Below, in pieces: positions 7,092 through 13,162 of a DNA stretch of 13,162 nt (position 1 is the first letter of the stretch; every line of letters starts with the position of its first letter). The stretch comes from Pseudomonadota bacterium (GTDB lineage Bacteria; Pseudomonadota; Alphaproteobacteria; Acetobacterales; Acetobacteraceae), in the NCBI GenBank assembly GCA_021807975.1, contig JAKBCJ010000090.1:1-13162 (forward strand). The letters are read 5' to 3'. Position numbers and translations under genes: made by a program. The notes beneath the pieces are model-generated. The model was given only the letters and a program-made list of their open reading frames with translations. It ran no database searches and was not told the DNA's origin.

Positions 7092-7484
7092 CTACTCCGA
7101 AGCACCGCCGCGGGCGGCGCGTTGCAGCGCCGTCAGGTGTTTCCGAGCGGCGGCGGCGCATTCCTCCTCGATGGCGCGGTAGCGCGTTACCACCGACTGC
7201 CCCAGTTCGGTCAGGCTGGCGCCGCCGCCGCCGCTGCCGCCGGCCGCCGTCTGCACCACCGGCGCACCCAGCGTCGCGTTCAGATCCTCGACCAGTTCCC
7301 AGGTCCGCCGATAGGAAATGTGCAGCGCGCGCCCCGCAGCCGAAATCGAGCCCGATCGCGCGATCTCCTCCAGCACCGCCACCTTGCCCGGCCCGATACG
7401 GGCACCGGATGCCAGATCGACACGAATGCTCAGCCGGTTCGATGCCTTGGCCGGCGCGGACGGTTTTGCCTTGGACACTGTCAT
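7092..7484 (-). CDS. modE: ModE-type molybdate regulator, DNA-binding domain only
   Basis: A winged-helix regulator of 130 residues matching the N-terminal domain of ModE. The pattern runs through IGPGKVAVLEEIARSGSISA, then AGRALHISYRRTWELVEDLN (about residues 30-69), followed by the Gly-rich wing (TAAGGSGGGGASLTELG, about 79-95) and a dimerisation helix. Escherichia coli ModE is about twice as long and carries two C-terminal Mop domains; here they are absent, and a separate mop gene lies 331 bases downstream. The protein may therefore sense molybdate through the separate Mop protein, by an unrelated route, or not at all. The start is ambiguous. I chose ATG 7484; an in-frame GTG at 7499 would add 5 residues, and neither has a good ribosome-binding site. 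It is divergent from the binding-protein genes, with a Mo-box-like palindrome in between. Confidence 0.85.
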   Translation of the reverse strand: MTVSKAKPSAPAKASNRLSIRVDLASGARIGPGKVAVLEEIARSGSISAAGRALHISYRRTWELVEDLNATLGAPVVQTAAGGSGGGGASLTELGQSVVTRYRAIEEECAAAARKHLTALQRAARGGASE

Positions 7485-7553
7485 GCCGCACCGAAACACG
7501 CCCCGCGCCGGAGATCAATCGTTCGCTGCAAGGTGTTCCGGCCGATCGCTTGC

Positions 7554-7577
7554 CGCTATATCCTATAGGATATATCG
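7554..7577. promoter_or_regulatory. Putative ModE operator (Mo-box)
   Basis: A 24-base palindrome with one internal mismatched pair reads CGCTATAT-N8-ATATATCG. The inner 18 bases (7557-7574) are perfectly self-complementary. This closely matches the alphaproteobacterial Mo-box form known from Rhodobacter capsulatus, CGCTATATA-N6-TATATAACG. It ends 23 bases before the start codon of the binding-protein gene at 7601 and lies about 70 bases from the modE ATG. That is the right place for ModE to repress the uptake genes, and possibly itself, when molybdate is plentiful. Confidence 0.8.
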
Positions 7578-7600
7578 TCGGGAGCAGGAGACACCCTCGG

Positions 7601-8572
7601 ATGCACCGCCTGATCGCGATCCTGATTCTGCTGTATGCGACACCGGCCATGGCGGCGGACGTAACCGACGCCACCGGACGCACGGTCGCCATCCCCGACG
7701 CACCTCAACGGGTGCTTCCCGCCGGACCGCCCGCCGCAGTGCTATTGGCCACCATCGCACCCGCGCAAATGCTGGGATTTCCCGGCCCCGTCAGCGATTC
7801 GGCACGCGCGCTGCTGGCACCCGCGGCCAGCGGCAAGGACAGCGTACCACGCCTGACCGGAGGCGGCGATATGCGCAAGGCGATCGAACCGCTGCATCCC
7901 GACCTGATTATCGACTACGGCAACATCTCGCCCCACTACCAGCAACTGGCGCGCGACACTCAGCAGAAGACCGGCATTCCAACCCTGCTGTTCGACGGCT
8001 CTTTGGATCAGATTCCCACCGTTGCGCGGACACTGGGCCGCATCCTGCACCAACCGGACCAAGCTGAAGCGGTGGCCCGATTCGCGGAGGCTATCCTCGC
8101 CCTGCCCATTCCGACCGCATCCCACCCCCGCGTCCTCTATGCCCGGGACGAGGATGGATTACTCGTCGCCGCACCCAACACCGATGTCACGGCGGTCTTC
8201 ACGCGCCTCGGCTGGCAAGTCGTCGCCCCCGACGGCAGCGGCACTTTCCGCCACGCAACCGTCGATGCGATCCGCGTACTGGACCCGGATGTCATCATCC
8301 TGGCAAACCCCGAAGCCCGATCGCTGCTGGCCACCCCCCTCTGGGCCAGCCTGCGCGCGGTTCGCGAGTCACGGGCGTATATCGCCCCATCGGAGCCATT
8401 CGGCTGGATCGAGGAACCGCCGTCGATCAATCGCCTGCTGGGTGTTGCCTGGCTGCAAGGCGCGGACCCGCGGACGCTTGCCGCACTTTTCAATACGATT
8501 GTCTATAATCATGCCTTGACACCCGCACAGCTTGCCGCGGTCGCCGGTGCAATCCAATCGCTCAAACCCTGA
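7601..8572 (+). CDS. ABC transporter periplasmic binding protein, BtuF/FhuD/MolA-like
   Basis: A 323-residue exported class III solute-binding protein. The signal peptide is clear: Arg3, hydrophobic core 4-14, cleavage near PAMA-AD at 18. Mature family features are VTDATGRTVAIPDAPQRV (21-38), EPLHPDLIIDYGN (96-108), a connecting helix near 135-168, and the C-terminal PFGWIEEPPSINRLLGVAWL (266-285), a common motif in iron-siderophore, haem and cobalamin binders. The family also includes MolA, a molybdate/tungstate binder. Because it lies behind a Mo-box and only 14 bases before modA, molybdate or tungstate is the likeliest ligand (inference). The ATG at 7601 has AGGAG ten bases upstream, and the frame is open further upstream to 7409 only by passing through the operator. 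No permease or ATPase gene follows. Confidence 0.85.
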   Translation: MHRLIAILILLYATPAMAADVTDATGRTVAIPDAPQRVLPAGPPAAVLLATIAPAQMLGFPGPVSDSARALLAPAASGKDSVPRLTGGGDMRKAIEPLHPDLIIDYGNISPHYQQLARDTQQKTGIPTLLFDGSLDQIPTVARTLGRILHQPDQAEAVARFAEAILALPIPTASHPRVLYARDEDGLLVAAPNTDVTAVFTRLGWQVVAPDGSGTFRHATVDAIRVLDPDVIILANPEARSLLATPLWASLRAVRESRAYIAPSEPFGWIEEPPSINRLLGVAWLQGADPRTLAALFNTIVYNHALTPAQLAAVAGAIQSLKP

Positions 8573-8586
8573 CCCCGTAAGGCTTC

Positions 8587-9354
8587 ATGCGCGCTGTTCT
8601 GCTCCTGCTCCTGCTCCTGCTGCTCATCCCTTTACAGGCCAGGGCGGAGGCGCTGACGGTATTCGCCGCCGCCAGCCTGACGGACGCCATGCGGGAAGTC
8701 GCCGGCCTGTGGGCGAAGGCCGGGCATGAAGCACCCCGCCTGTCGTTCGGTGCCAGTTCCACGCTCGCACACCAAATCGAGCAGGGTGCTCCGGTCAATG
8801 TCTTTGCGTCGGCCGATGAGAAATGGATGGACGATCTGGCGCGTCACGATCTGATCGCCCCCGGTTCCCGGAGAGACCTGCTGGGGAACGACCTGGTGCT
8901 GGTAGTCCCGGCCGATCATCCCATCCATGTAGATATTAAACCCGGCTTCGACCTCGGCGCCCTGCTTGGACCCGACGGGCGCCTCGCGGCCGGCGATCCA
9001 GCGCATGTGCCGGCGGGTATCTATGCCGAACAGGCATTGCGGAAACTGGGGCTGTGGCAGAAGTTCGGCCCGCGTATCGCCGCCGCCGCCGATGTCCGGT
9101 CCGCCCTGCTGCTGGTTGAACGCGGAGAGGCGCCGGCCGGTATCGTCTATGGAACCGACGCCGCGGTATCCAAATCCGTGACCGTCGCGGGCGCATTCCC
9201 CGAAGCCAGCTACGATCCGGTCACCTATCCGTTCGCGGCGATCAAAACCGGCGATACGCAAGAGGCGCGGGCTTTCCTGGCGTTCCTGTCCTCGCCAGCC
9301 GCCCGCGACATCTGGGTTCGGCGCGGCTTTAAGGTCGAGCGACCGAAGCCGTAG
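8587..9354 (+). CDS. modA: Molybdate ABC transporter periplasmic binding protein ModA
   Basis: A 255-residue exported protein that captures molybdate or tungstate for the ModBC importer. The signal peptide is short with an unusually pure Leu core (residues 5-13), cleaved near ARA-EA at 20. Family segments are LTVFAAASLTDAM (23-35), FGASSTLAHQIEQGAPVNVF (54-73), ADEKWMDDL, LVLVVP, AGDPAHVPAGIYAEQALRK (135-153) and GIVYGTDA (185-192). The likely oxyanion ligands, by analogy to E. coli ModA, are Ser30, Ser57 or Ser58, Val141, Val170 and Tyr188. It starts 14 bases after the preceding binding-protein gene, so the two are probably co-transcribed from the Mo-box promoter. In most genomes modB and modC follow at once; here the next gene is a convergent TetR regulator, whose end overlaps this one by 26 bases. 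Confidence 0.94.
   Translation: MRAVLLLLLLLLLIPLQARAEALTVFAAASLTDAMREVAGLWAKAGHEAPRLSFGASSTLAHQIEQGAPVNVFASADEKWMDDLARHDLIAPGSRRDLLGNDLVLVVPADHPIHVDIKPGFDLGALLGPDGRLAAGDPAHVPAGIYAEQALRKLGLWQKFGPRIAAAADVRSALLLVERGEAPAGIVYGTDAAVSKSVTVAGAFPEASYDPVTYPFAAIKTGDTQEARAFLAFLSSPAARDIWVRRGFKVERPKP
8599..8625 (+). repeat. Short CTGCTC tandem repeat in the modA signal peptide
   Basis: CTGCTC is repeated three times in direct succession, followed by CTG and a further CTGCTC, in the codons for the Leu core of the ModA signal peptide. The unit is 6 bases, so gain or loss of a unit would keep the frame and change only the hydrophobic core length by two Leu residues. Confidence 0.6.
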
Positions 9355-9937
9355 TACGAACACCCACCATTTCCAAGGCCAACTGGGCCATTTTCTGACC
9401 GACATCGTCGATCGACAGGCGACCGCCGGGCTGATACCAGGTGTATGCCCAGCTCACCATGCCGCCGATCGCCAGCGCCGCCACCCGCACGTCCGCGACG
9501 CTGAAATTTCCGGCCCTGGCCCCCTCGTCCAGCAGGTCGCTCAACAGCCGGTCGAATCGCTTGCGCAGCCCGTTGATCTCAACTAGCCCCGCCTCCGACA
9601 GGTTCTTTTCTTCCCGGAAATAGACCGCGATATTGGCCTGCCGCTGCAAAACCACACGGGTGAAATTGATCACGCCGTTATACAGCCGTTCCTCCGGAGT
9701 GCCGCCCTGTTCGGCCGCATTCTCGATCGCGGCCAGCGACATTTCGATGGTCGGGCGGCAAATCGCCTCCAGAAGCTCCACCTTGCTGCGGAAATGTGTG
9801 TAGATGAACGGTTTCGTCACGCCTAGCTTACCGGCGATGTCGTCCAGCGTGGTGCCGCTAAACCCACGCTCATAGAACAGCTTGACCGCCTCCTCCAGGA
9901 TGCGATCGCGCTTATAGGCCGATATTTCTTCACGCAT
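9329..9937 (-). CDS. TetR/AcrR family transcriptional regulator
   Basis: A 202-residue one-component repressor. The N-terminal DNA-binding domain is typical: RDRILEEAVKLFYERGFSGT then TLDDIAGKLGVTKPFIYTHF (about 10-49), with the helix-turn-helix at about 29-48. The C-terminal ligand/dimer domain ends with SWAYTWYQPGGRLSIDDVGQ (about 161-180), a pattern common among TetR regulators of lipid or acyl-CoA metabolism, but the ligand is not readable. It follows accA on the same strand after a 67-base gap, so it may be co-transcribed with accA, although the gap leaves room for its own promoter. Its 3' end overlaps modA by 26 bases in convergent orientation. The ATG at 9937 has a weak ribosome-binding site, and no operator palindrome stands out upstream. 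Confidence 0.9.
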   Translation of the reverse strand: MREEISAYKRDRILEEAVKLFYERGFSGTTLDDIAGKLGVTKPFIYTHFRSKVELLEAICRPTIEMSLAAIENAAEQGGTPEERLYNGVINFTRVVLQRQANIAVYFREEKNLSEAGLVEINGLRKRFDRLLSDLLDEGARAGNFSVADVRVAALAIGGMVSWAYTWYQPGGRLSIDDVGQKMAQLALEMVGVRTTASVARP

Positions 9938-10004
9938 GACGTCTTAACCCAATAGCCCCCGCAGCATATAAGCAGGAATCGGCCGTTGACGCCATGCGGC
10001 GGAG

Positions 10005-10961
10005 TCAGCCAACGGTTTCACGTCCCATTGCCAGGAACTTCTCCCGCCGCTTCGCCCGCAGCGACGCACCATCCATCCCGTTCAGGCTTGCCAGCGCCTC
10101 CTGGATCGCCCGGCTGACCGACTGCAGCGTCGCCGCTTTGTCACGCTGCGCGCCGCCAAGCGGTTCGGCCACGATCTGGTCGATCAGCTTCAGGCGCAGC
10201 AAATCCTCGGCGGTCAGCCGCAGCGCCTCGGCCGCAACCGAGGCCTGCGCCGCGTCGCGCCACAGGATCGACGCACACCCTTCCGGGGAGATAACGGAGT
10301 AGATCGCATGCTCCAGCATCAACACACGGTCGCCGGCCGCCAGGGCGATCGCACCGCCCGACCCGCCTTCGCCGATGATCGTCGCCACCACCGGAACCGG
10401 CGCCTCCAGACAGGCCGCGATCGAGCGGGCAATGGCTTCGGCCTGACCCCGAGCCTCCGCATCGATCCCCGGAAATGCGCCCGAGGTATCCACGAAGGTC
10501 AGCACCGGCAGGTTGAACCGGCCGGCAAGCTCTACCAGGCGGCGGGCCTTGCGATACCCTTCCGGACGCGCCATGCCGAAATTATGCTTCACCCGAGACT
10601 CGGTGTCGGTACCCTTCTCGGTGCCCAGCACCACCACGGGGCGGCCGCGGAACCGGCCCATCCCGCCCAATACGGCGGCATCGTCAGCGAACGCGCGGTC
10701 GCCCGCCAGCGGCGTGAACTCAGTAATCAGCGTGTCGATGTAATCCTGCGCCTTGGGGCGGTCTGGATGGCGGGCAACCTGGGTTTTCTGCCAGGGAGTG
10801 AGCTTCGCGTAGGTAGAACGCAGCTGCTTGTCGGCGACCGCGGTCAGGCGGGCAACCTCATCGGCGATGTTGATACCGTCGGGTTCCGACATACGCCGGA
10901 GCTCTTCGATCTTGCCTTCCAACTCGGCGATGGGTTTTTCGAATTCTAAGAAATGGCGCAT
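10005..10961 (-). CDS. accA: Acetyl-CoA carboxylase carboxyltransferase subunit alpha
   Basis: The alpha subunit of the cytoplasmic carboxyltransferase that, with AccD, moves the carboxyl group from biotin on AccB to acetyl-CoA, the first step of fatty acid synthesis. It is 318 residues long, against 319 in E. coli. Family landmarks are the N-terminal FLEFEKPIAELEGKIEELR, LTPWQKTQVARHPDRPKAQD (54-73), FGMARPEGYRKARRL (128-142), FVDTSGAFPG (156-165), IGEGGSGGAIALAAGDRVLM (196-215) with the Gly-rich oxyanion-hole region, and YSVISPEGCASILWRD (221-236). The start is firm from the conserved N-terminus, although no Shine-Dalgarno precedes it. Its upstream region is shared with the divergent mntH gene. 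accD is not in the window, as is usual. Confidence 0.97.
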   Translation of the reverse strand: MRHFLEFEKPIAELEGKIEELRRMSEPDGINIADEVARLTAVADKQLRSTYAKLTPWQKTQVARHPDRPKAQDYIDTLITEFTPLAGDRAFADDAAVLGGMGRFRGRPVVVLGTEKGTDTESRVKHNFGMARPEGYRKARRLVELAGRFNLPVLTFVDTSGAFPGIDAEARGQAEAIARSIAACLEAPVPVVATIIGEGGSGGAIALAAGDRVLMLEHAIYSVISPEGCASILWRDAAQASVAAEALRLTAEDLLRLKLIDQIVAEPLGGAQRDKAATLQSVSRAIQEALASLNGMDGASLRAKRREKFLAMGRETVG

Positions 10962-10981
10962 GGCGCGGGGGCTTTAGCACA

Positions 10982-10999
10982 CTTCCCGGCCATGGGAAG
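10982..10999. other. Short inverted repeat upstream of accA
   Basis: CTTCCC (10982-10987) and GGGAAG (10994-10999) flank a 6-base centre, GGCCAT, in the accA-mntH divergent region, 20 bases upstream of the accA start. It may form a small hairpin in the accA 5' leader. Its function is unknown. Confidence 0.3.
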
Positions 11000-11051
11000 C
11001 AGCCTCGTCCGGGATTGACATTTGGCCAGCACCGGCAAAATGCTCGACTCG

Positions 11052-11073
11052 GAATGTAGCCTAGGCTACATTC
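11052..11073. promoter_or_regulatory. Putative MntR operator upstream of mntH
   Basis: A perfect 22-base palindrome with core AATGTAGCCTAGGCTACATT. The TAGC-N4-GCTA arrangement with flanking AA/TT matches the layout of the E. coli MntR box (AACATAGC-N4-GCTATGTT). It lies directly upstream of mntH, which is followed by mntR, so it is the expected site for manganese-dependent repression. A consensus -35 TTGACA lies at 11015-11020; a weaker -10-like CAAAAT at 11036-11041 would place the start of transcription next to the palindrome (tentative, spacer only 15). Confidence 0.8.
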
Positions 11074-11131
11074 TGTCGTGAAGGGCGCACAGTATGGCGA
11101 AGGCTGCATCTTTTTCCTCTCGGCCGCACGC

Positions 11132-12415
11132 ATGAGCGATGCGGTTGTCCGCAGATCCCTTTCGAGCCGCACGGCCGCGGCCGGCCGGCTTGCCTTGGGC
11201 GGCGGGCGAGGCCTGCGCGGCATGCTTCCGTTCATCGGACCCGCGGTGGTCGCCTCCATCGCCTACATGGATCCTGGCAACTTCGCCACAAACATCCAGG
11301 CAGGCGCCCGGCACGGCTACATGCTGCTGTGGGTCGTACTGCTGGCCAACGTAATCGCCATGCTGTTCCAGGCGCTGTCCGCCCGCCTGGGCATCGTGTC
11401 CGGGCACAGCCTGGCGACACTGTGCCGGATGCACTTCCCCGGTTCGCTGGTGATCGCGATGTGGCTGGCCAGCGAAGTCGCCGCGATGGCCACCGATCTG
11501 GCAGAGTCCATCGGCGCGGCTATCGGTATCAGCGTGCTGTTCCATCTGCCGCTGCTGGCCGGCCTGCTGATTACATTCGCCATCACCTGGGGCCTGCTGA
11601 CTTTCCAGTCGCGCGGCTTCCGGCCGCTGGAACTGATCATCGCCGGCTTCGTCGGCATTATCGGCGTGGCCTATCTGATCGAGTTGTTCATTGCTCCGCC
11701 AGACTGGGGCCAGTTCCTGTTTCACTCCGTCGTCCCCGAACTGAACGGGGCCGACAGCGTTACCCTGGCCGTAGGCATTGTCGGCGCCACGGTCATGCCG
11801 CATGCCATCTATCTGCACTCGGCGATGATGATAGGGCGGGTAGAGGCGCGCAACGACGGGGAACGGCGGCGGCTGATCCGGTACTCGAACCTGGAAGTCC
11901 TGATCGCCCTCAGCCTGGCCGGGCTGGTCAACATGGCCATGGTGGCGATGGCGGCAACGATGTTCCACCAGGGGCATGCGGATGTCGGCGAGATTGAAAC
12001 CGCCTACCGCACGCTGCTGCCGCTGATGGGCGGGGTCGCCGCCGCGGCGTTCATGATGTCGCTACTGGCGTCCGGACTGTCCAGTTCCGTGGTGGGAACG
12101 ATGGCGGGGCAGGTCATCATGCAGGATTTCGTGGGCTTCCATATCCCGATATGGGTCCGGCGCGTCACGACCATGCTGCCGGCGGTGGTCGTGGTGGCGA
12201 TTGGGGTCGATGCTACCGACGCGCTGGTGTTCAGCCAGGTGGTGCTGAGCGTGGTGCTGCCAATCCCGATGATCGCGCTGCTGGTGCTGATCCGCCGCCC
12301 CGCCGTGATGGCCGGGTTCGCCATCGGCCGGCCCGTTCAGCTGTTGACCGCGGCAGCTTCGGTCGTTGTGCTGGCATTGAATCTGGTGCTGTTGTGGGAA
12401 AGTTTTGGCATTTAG
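11132..12415 (+). CDS. mntH: Nramp family manganese/divalent metal transporter MntH
   Basis: An inner-membrane proton-coupled Mn2+ (and Fe2+) importer, 427 residues from the chosen ATG, with about 11 hydrophobic helices. Nramp signatures are intact: IAYMDPGNFATNIQAG in TM1 (metal ligands Asp47 and Asn50) and VGATVMPHAIYLHSAM in TM6 (ligands Ala219 and Met222, with conserved His224). TM10-11 follow with SGLSSSVVGTMAGQVIMQDF (314-333). The start is uncertain. An in-frame GTG at 11078 would add 18 residues, but it sits only 5 bases after the operator palindrome and has no Shine-Dalgarno. The ATG at 11132 also lacks one, but it gives a normal cytoplasmic N-tail. mntR follows after 26 bases, making a two-gene operon under a putative MntR box. 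Confidence 0.93.
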   Translation: MSDAVVRRSLSSRTAAAGRLALGGGRGLRGMLPFIGPAVVASIAYMDPGNFATNIQAGARHGYMLLWVVLLANVIAMLFQALSARLGIVSGHSLATLCRMHFPGSLVIAMWLASEVAAMATDLAESIGAAIGISVLFHLPLLAGLLITFAITWGLLTFQSRGFRPLELIIAGFVGIIGVAYLIELFIAPPDWGQFLFHSVVPELNGADSVTLAVGIVGATVMPHAIYLHSAMMIGRVEARNDGERRRLIRYSNLEVLIALSLAGLVNMAMVAMAATMFHQGHADVGEIETAYRTLLPLMGGVAAAAFMMSLLASGLSSSVVGTMAGQVIMQDFVGFHIPIWVRRVTTMLPAVVVVAIGVDATDALVFSQVVLSVVLPIPMIALLVLIRRPAVMAGFAIGRPVQLLTAAASVVVLALNLVLLWESFGI

Positions 12416-12441
12416 GCCGGCATTGAGGCAGAAACCCGATC

Positions 12442-12891
12442 ATGTCCGACCTGACGGCCGAAACGCCGATTCACCTTCTGCCGGAGGAGCCGACCCAGGC
12501 CAGCCGCTTCGGCAAGGCGCGCACCGCCCAATCGGGCGCGCTGCTGGAGGACTATGTCGAACTGATCTCCGACCTGCTGACCAGCGGCGGGGAGGCCCGC
12601 CCCACCGACATCGCCCGCCGGCTGGGCGTGGCACACGCCACGGCGATCAAGACCATCGGACGGCTGAAGCGCGAGGGACTGGCGGTGGCCAAACCCTATC
12701 GCGGCGTCTTCCTGACCGAAGCTGGCGAAAGCCTGGCTGCCAGGGTTCGTGCCCGGCACCGCGTGGTGGTCGATCTGCTACTGGCCGTCGGCGTGCCATT
12801 CGAGGCCGCCGAGTCGGACGCGGAAGGCATCGAACACCACGTCTCCGACACCACGCTGGCGGCATTCGCCCGCTATCTGGCCGAACGGTAA
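12442..12891 (+). CDS. mntR: Manganese-responsive DtxR-family repressor MntR
   Basis: A 149-residue metalloregulator that represses Mn2+ uptake when Mn2+ binds. Helix-turn-helix and wing are visible: ARPTDIARRLGVAHATAIKT (52-71), then IGRLKREGLAVAKPYRGVFL (72-91). The metal ligands known from Bacillus subtilis MntR are all present by pattern: Asp37 and Glu40 in LLEDYVELI, His106 in ARHRVVVDLL, and Glu128, Glu131 and His132 in AEGIEHHVSD. The roughly 30-residue N-terminal extension before the first helix is longer than in Bacillus and resembles that of E. coli MntR. There is no SH3-like third domain, as usual for MntR. It lies 26 bases after mntH and is presumably co-transcribed, which gives autoregulation through the upstream palindrome. 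GAGG is the only ribosome-binding match and is rather far from the ATG. Confidence 0.93.
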   Translation: MSDLTAETPIHLLPEEPTQASRFGKARTAQSGALLEDYVELISDLLTSGGEARPTDIARRLGVAHATAIKTIGRLKREGLAVAKPYRGVFLTEAGESLAARVRARHRVVVDLLLAVGVPFEAAESDAEGIEHHVSDTTLAAFARYLAER

Positions 12892-12910
12892 CAACCGGCT
12901 TCCCGGAGGT

Positions 12911-12941
12911 CCCGAACCGCCGGGCTTTCCAGAGGTTCGGG
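12911..12941. terminator. Possible terminator hairpin after mntR
   Basis: An 8-base inverted repeat (CCCGAACC at 12911-12918, GGTTCGGG at 12934-12941) closes a 15-base loop in the 64-base gap between convergent mntR and the VOC gene. A T-poor tail follows (TCTGTCGTG). It is placed well as a shared terminator but is weak by sequence. Confidence 0.45.
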
Positions 12942-12955
12942 TCTGTCGTGCCGAA

Positions 12956-13162
12956 TCAGGCTGCCGGCATACGGTGCAGCGCGCACAGCTTGTTACCGTC
13001 GGGGTCGCGCAGGTAGGCAAGATACATCGCGCCGGCGCTGCCTTGGCGGATGCCCGGCGGATCCTCGATGGAAATGCCGCCATTGGCGACGCCGGCCGCA
13101 TGCCAGGCATCGGCCTGCTCCGGGCTGGCCATTGCAAAGCCGATGGTGCCGCCGTTGGCGTG
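12956..13162 (-). CDS. VOC family (glyoxalase-fold) protein, 5' end outside window
   Basis: The C-terminal 68 residues of a vicinal-oxygen-chelate protein read in from the right edge on the minus strand and end in TGA at 12956-12958. The tail GAMYLAYLRDPDGNKLCALH is the usual last strand pair of the fold (Y-x-x-Y-x-R-DPDGN-K), and the upstream TIGFAMASPEQADAWHAAGV fits the beta-alpha unit before it. Such proteins include small glyoxalase I-like enzymes, bleomycin-resistance-like binders and dioxygenases; the fragment is too short to say which. It is probably about 120-130 residues long in full. It is convergent with mntR and has no visible link to it. Confidence 0.85.
   Translation of the reverse strand, partial: HANGGTIGFAMASPEQADAWHAAGVANGGISIEDPPGIRQGSAGAMYLAYLRDPDGNKLCALHRMPAA

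Noticed and set aside
11066..11977. A 303-codon minus-strand frame opposite mntH
   Set aside because: It is Gln/Gly/His/Asp-rich shadow sequence of the Nramp gene, with no ribosome-binding site or family resemblance.
12778..13137. A 119-codon minus-strand frame overlapping mntR and the VOC gene
   Set aside because: It is out of frame with the VOC fragment, whose DPDGN strand motif is read in another frame, and it runs antisense into mntR.
1..13162. CRISPR array, tRNA/rRNA genes, insertion sequences or phage genes
   Set aside because: No regularly spaced direct repeats, no cloverleaf or rRNA sequence, and no transposase, integrase or terminal repeats were seen.

Overview
The window is about 13.2 kb of high-GC DNA with tightly packed, protein-coding bacterial genes. 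Protein sequence style (ribosomal protein L19, AccA, an Nramp transporter paired with a DtxR-family MntR, a ModE without its molybdate-binding half) points to an alphaproteobacterium, most likely of the Rhodospirillales/Acetobacterales type. This placement rests on sequence feel, not on a search. I see no rRNA, tRNA, insertion sequence, CRISPR array or phage gene; the region reads as ordinary chromosome.

Layout. (1) 1-433: the 3' part of rplS and a strong hairpin terminator that also faces the next, convergent gene. (2) 470-4853, minus strand: three closely spaced genes read in the order PCu(A)C copper chaperone, an unassigned polytopic membrane transporter, and a methyl-accepting chemotaxis protein, with gaps of 17 and 41 bases. 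(3) 4854-5073: a 220-base divergent intergenic region in which I see no clear operator, then a succinate-semialdehyde-type aldehyde dehydrogenase (5074-6507) closed by a hairpin terminator. (4) 6554-9354: a molybdate locus. It holds a stand-alone molbindin (mop, minus), a 331-base gap with a tiny plus-strand ORF flanked by hairpins, a short ModE-type regulator (minus), a Mo-box-like palindrome, and a plus-strand pair of periplasmic binding proteins (a BtuF/FhuD-like one and ModA). No modB/modC permease or ATPase is present. (5) 9329-10961, minus: accA followed by a TetR-family regulator whose 3' end overlaps the end of modA. (6) 11052-12891, plus: a 22-base perfect palindrome that resembles an MntR box, then mntH and mntR, a self-regulated manganese uptake unit. 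(7) 12956-13162, minus: the 3' end of a VOC (glyoxalase-fold) protein cut by the window edge.

The theme is metal handling. Copper delivery, molybdate capture and sensing, and manganese uptake with its regulator lie within 9 kb. The two metal operators, for Mo and Mn, can be read directly from the sequence, and each sits upstream of the genes its regulator would be expected to control. The least explained elements are the 26-residue cationic, hydrophobic ORF at 6925-7005 and the chaperone-transporter-chemoreceptor cluster.
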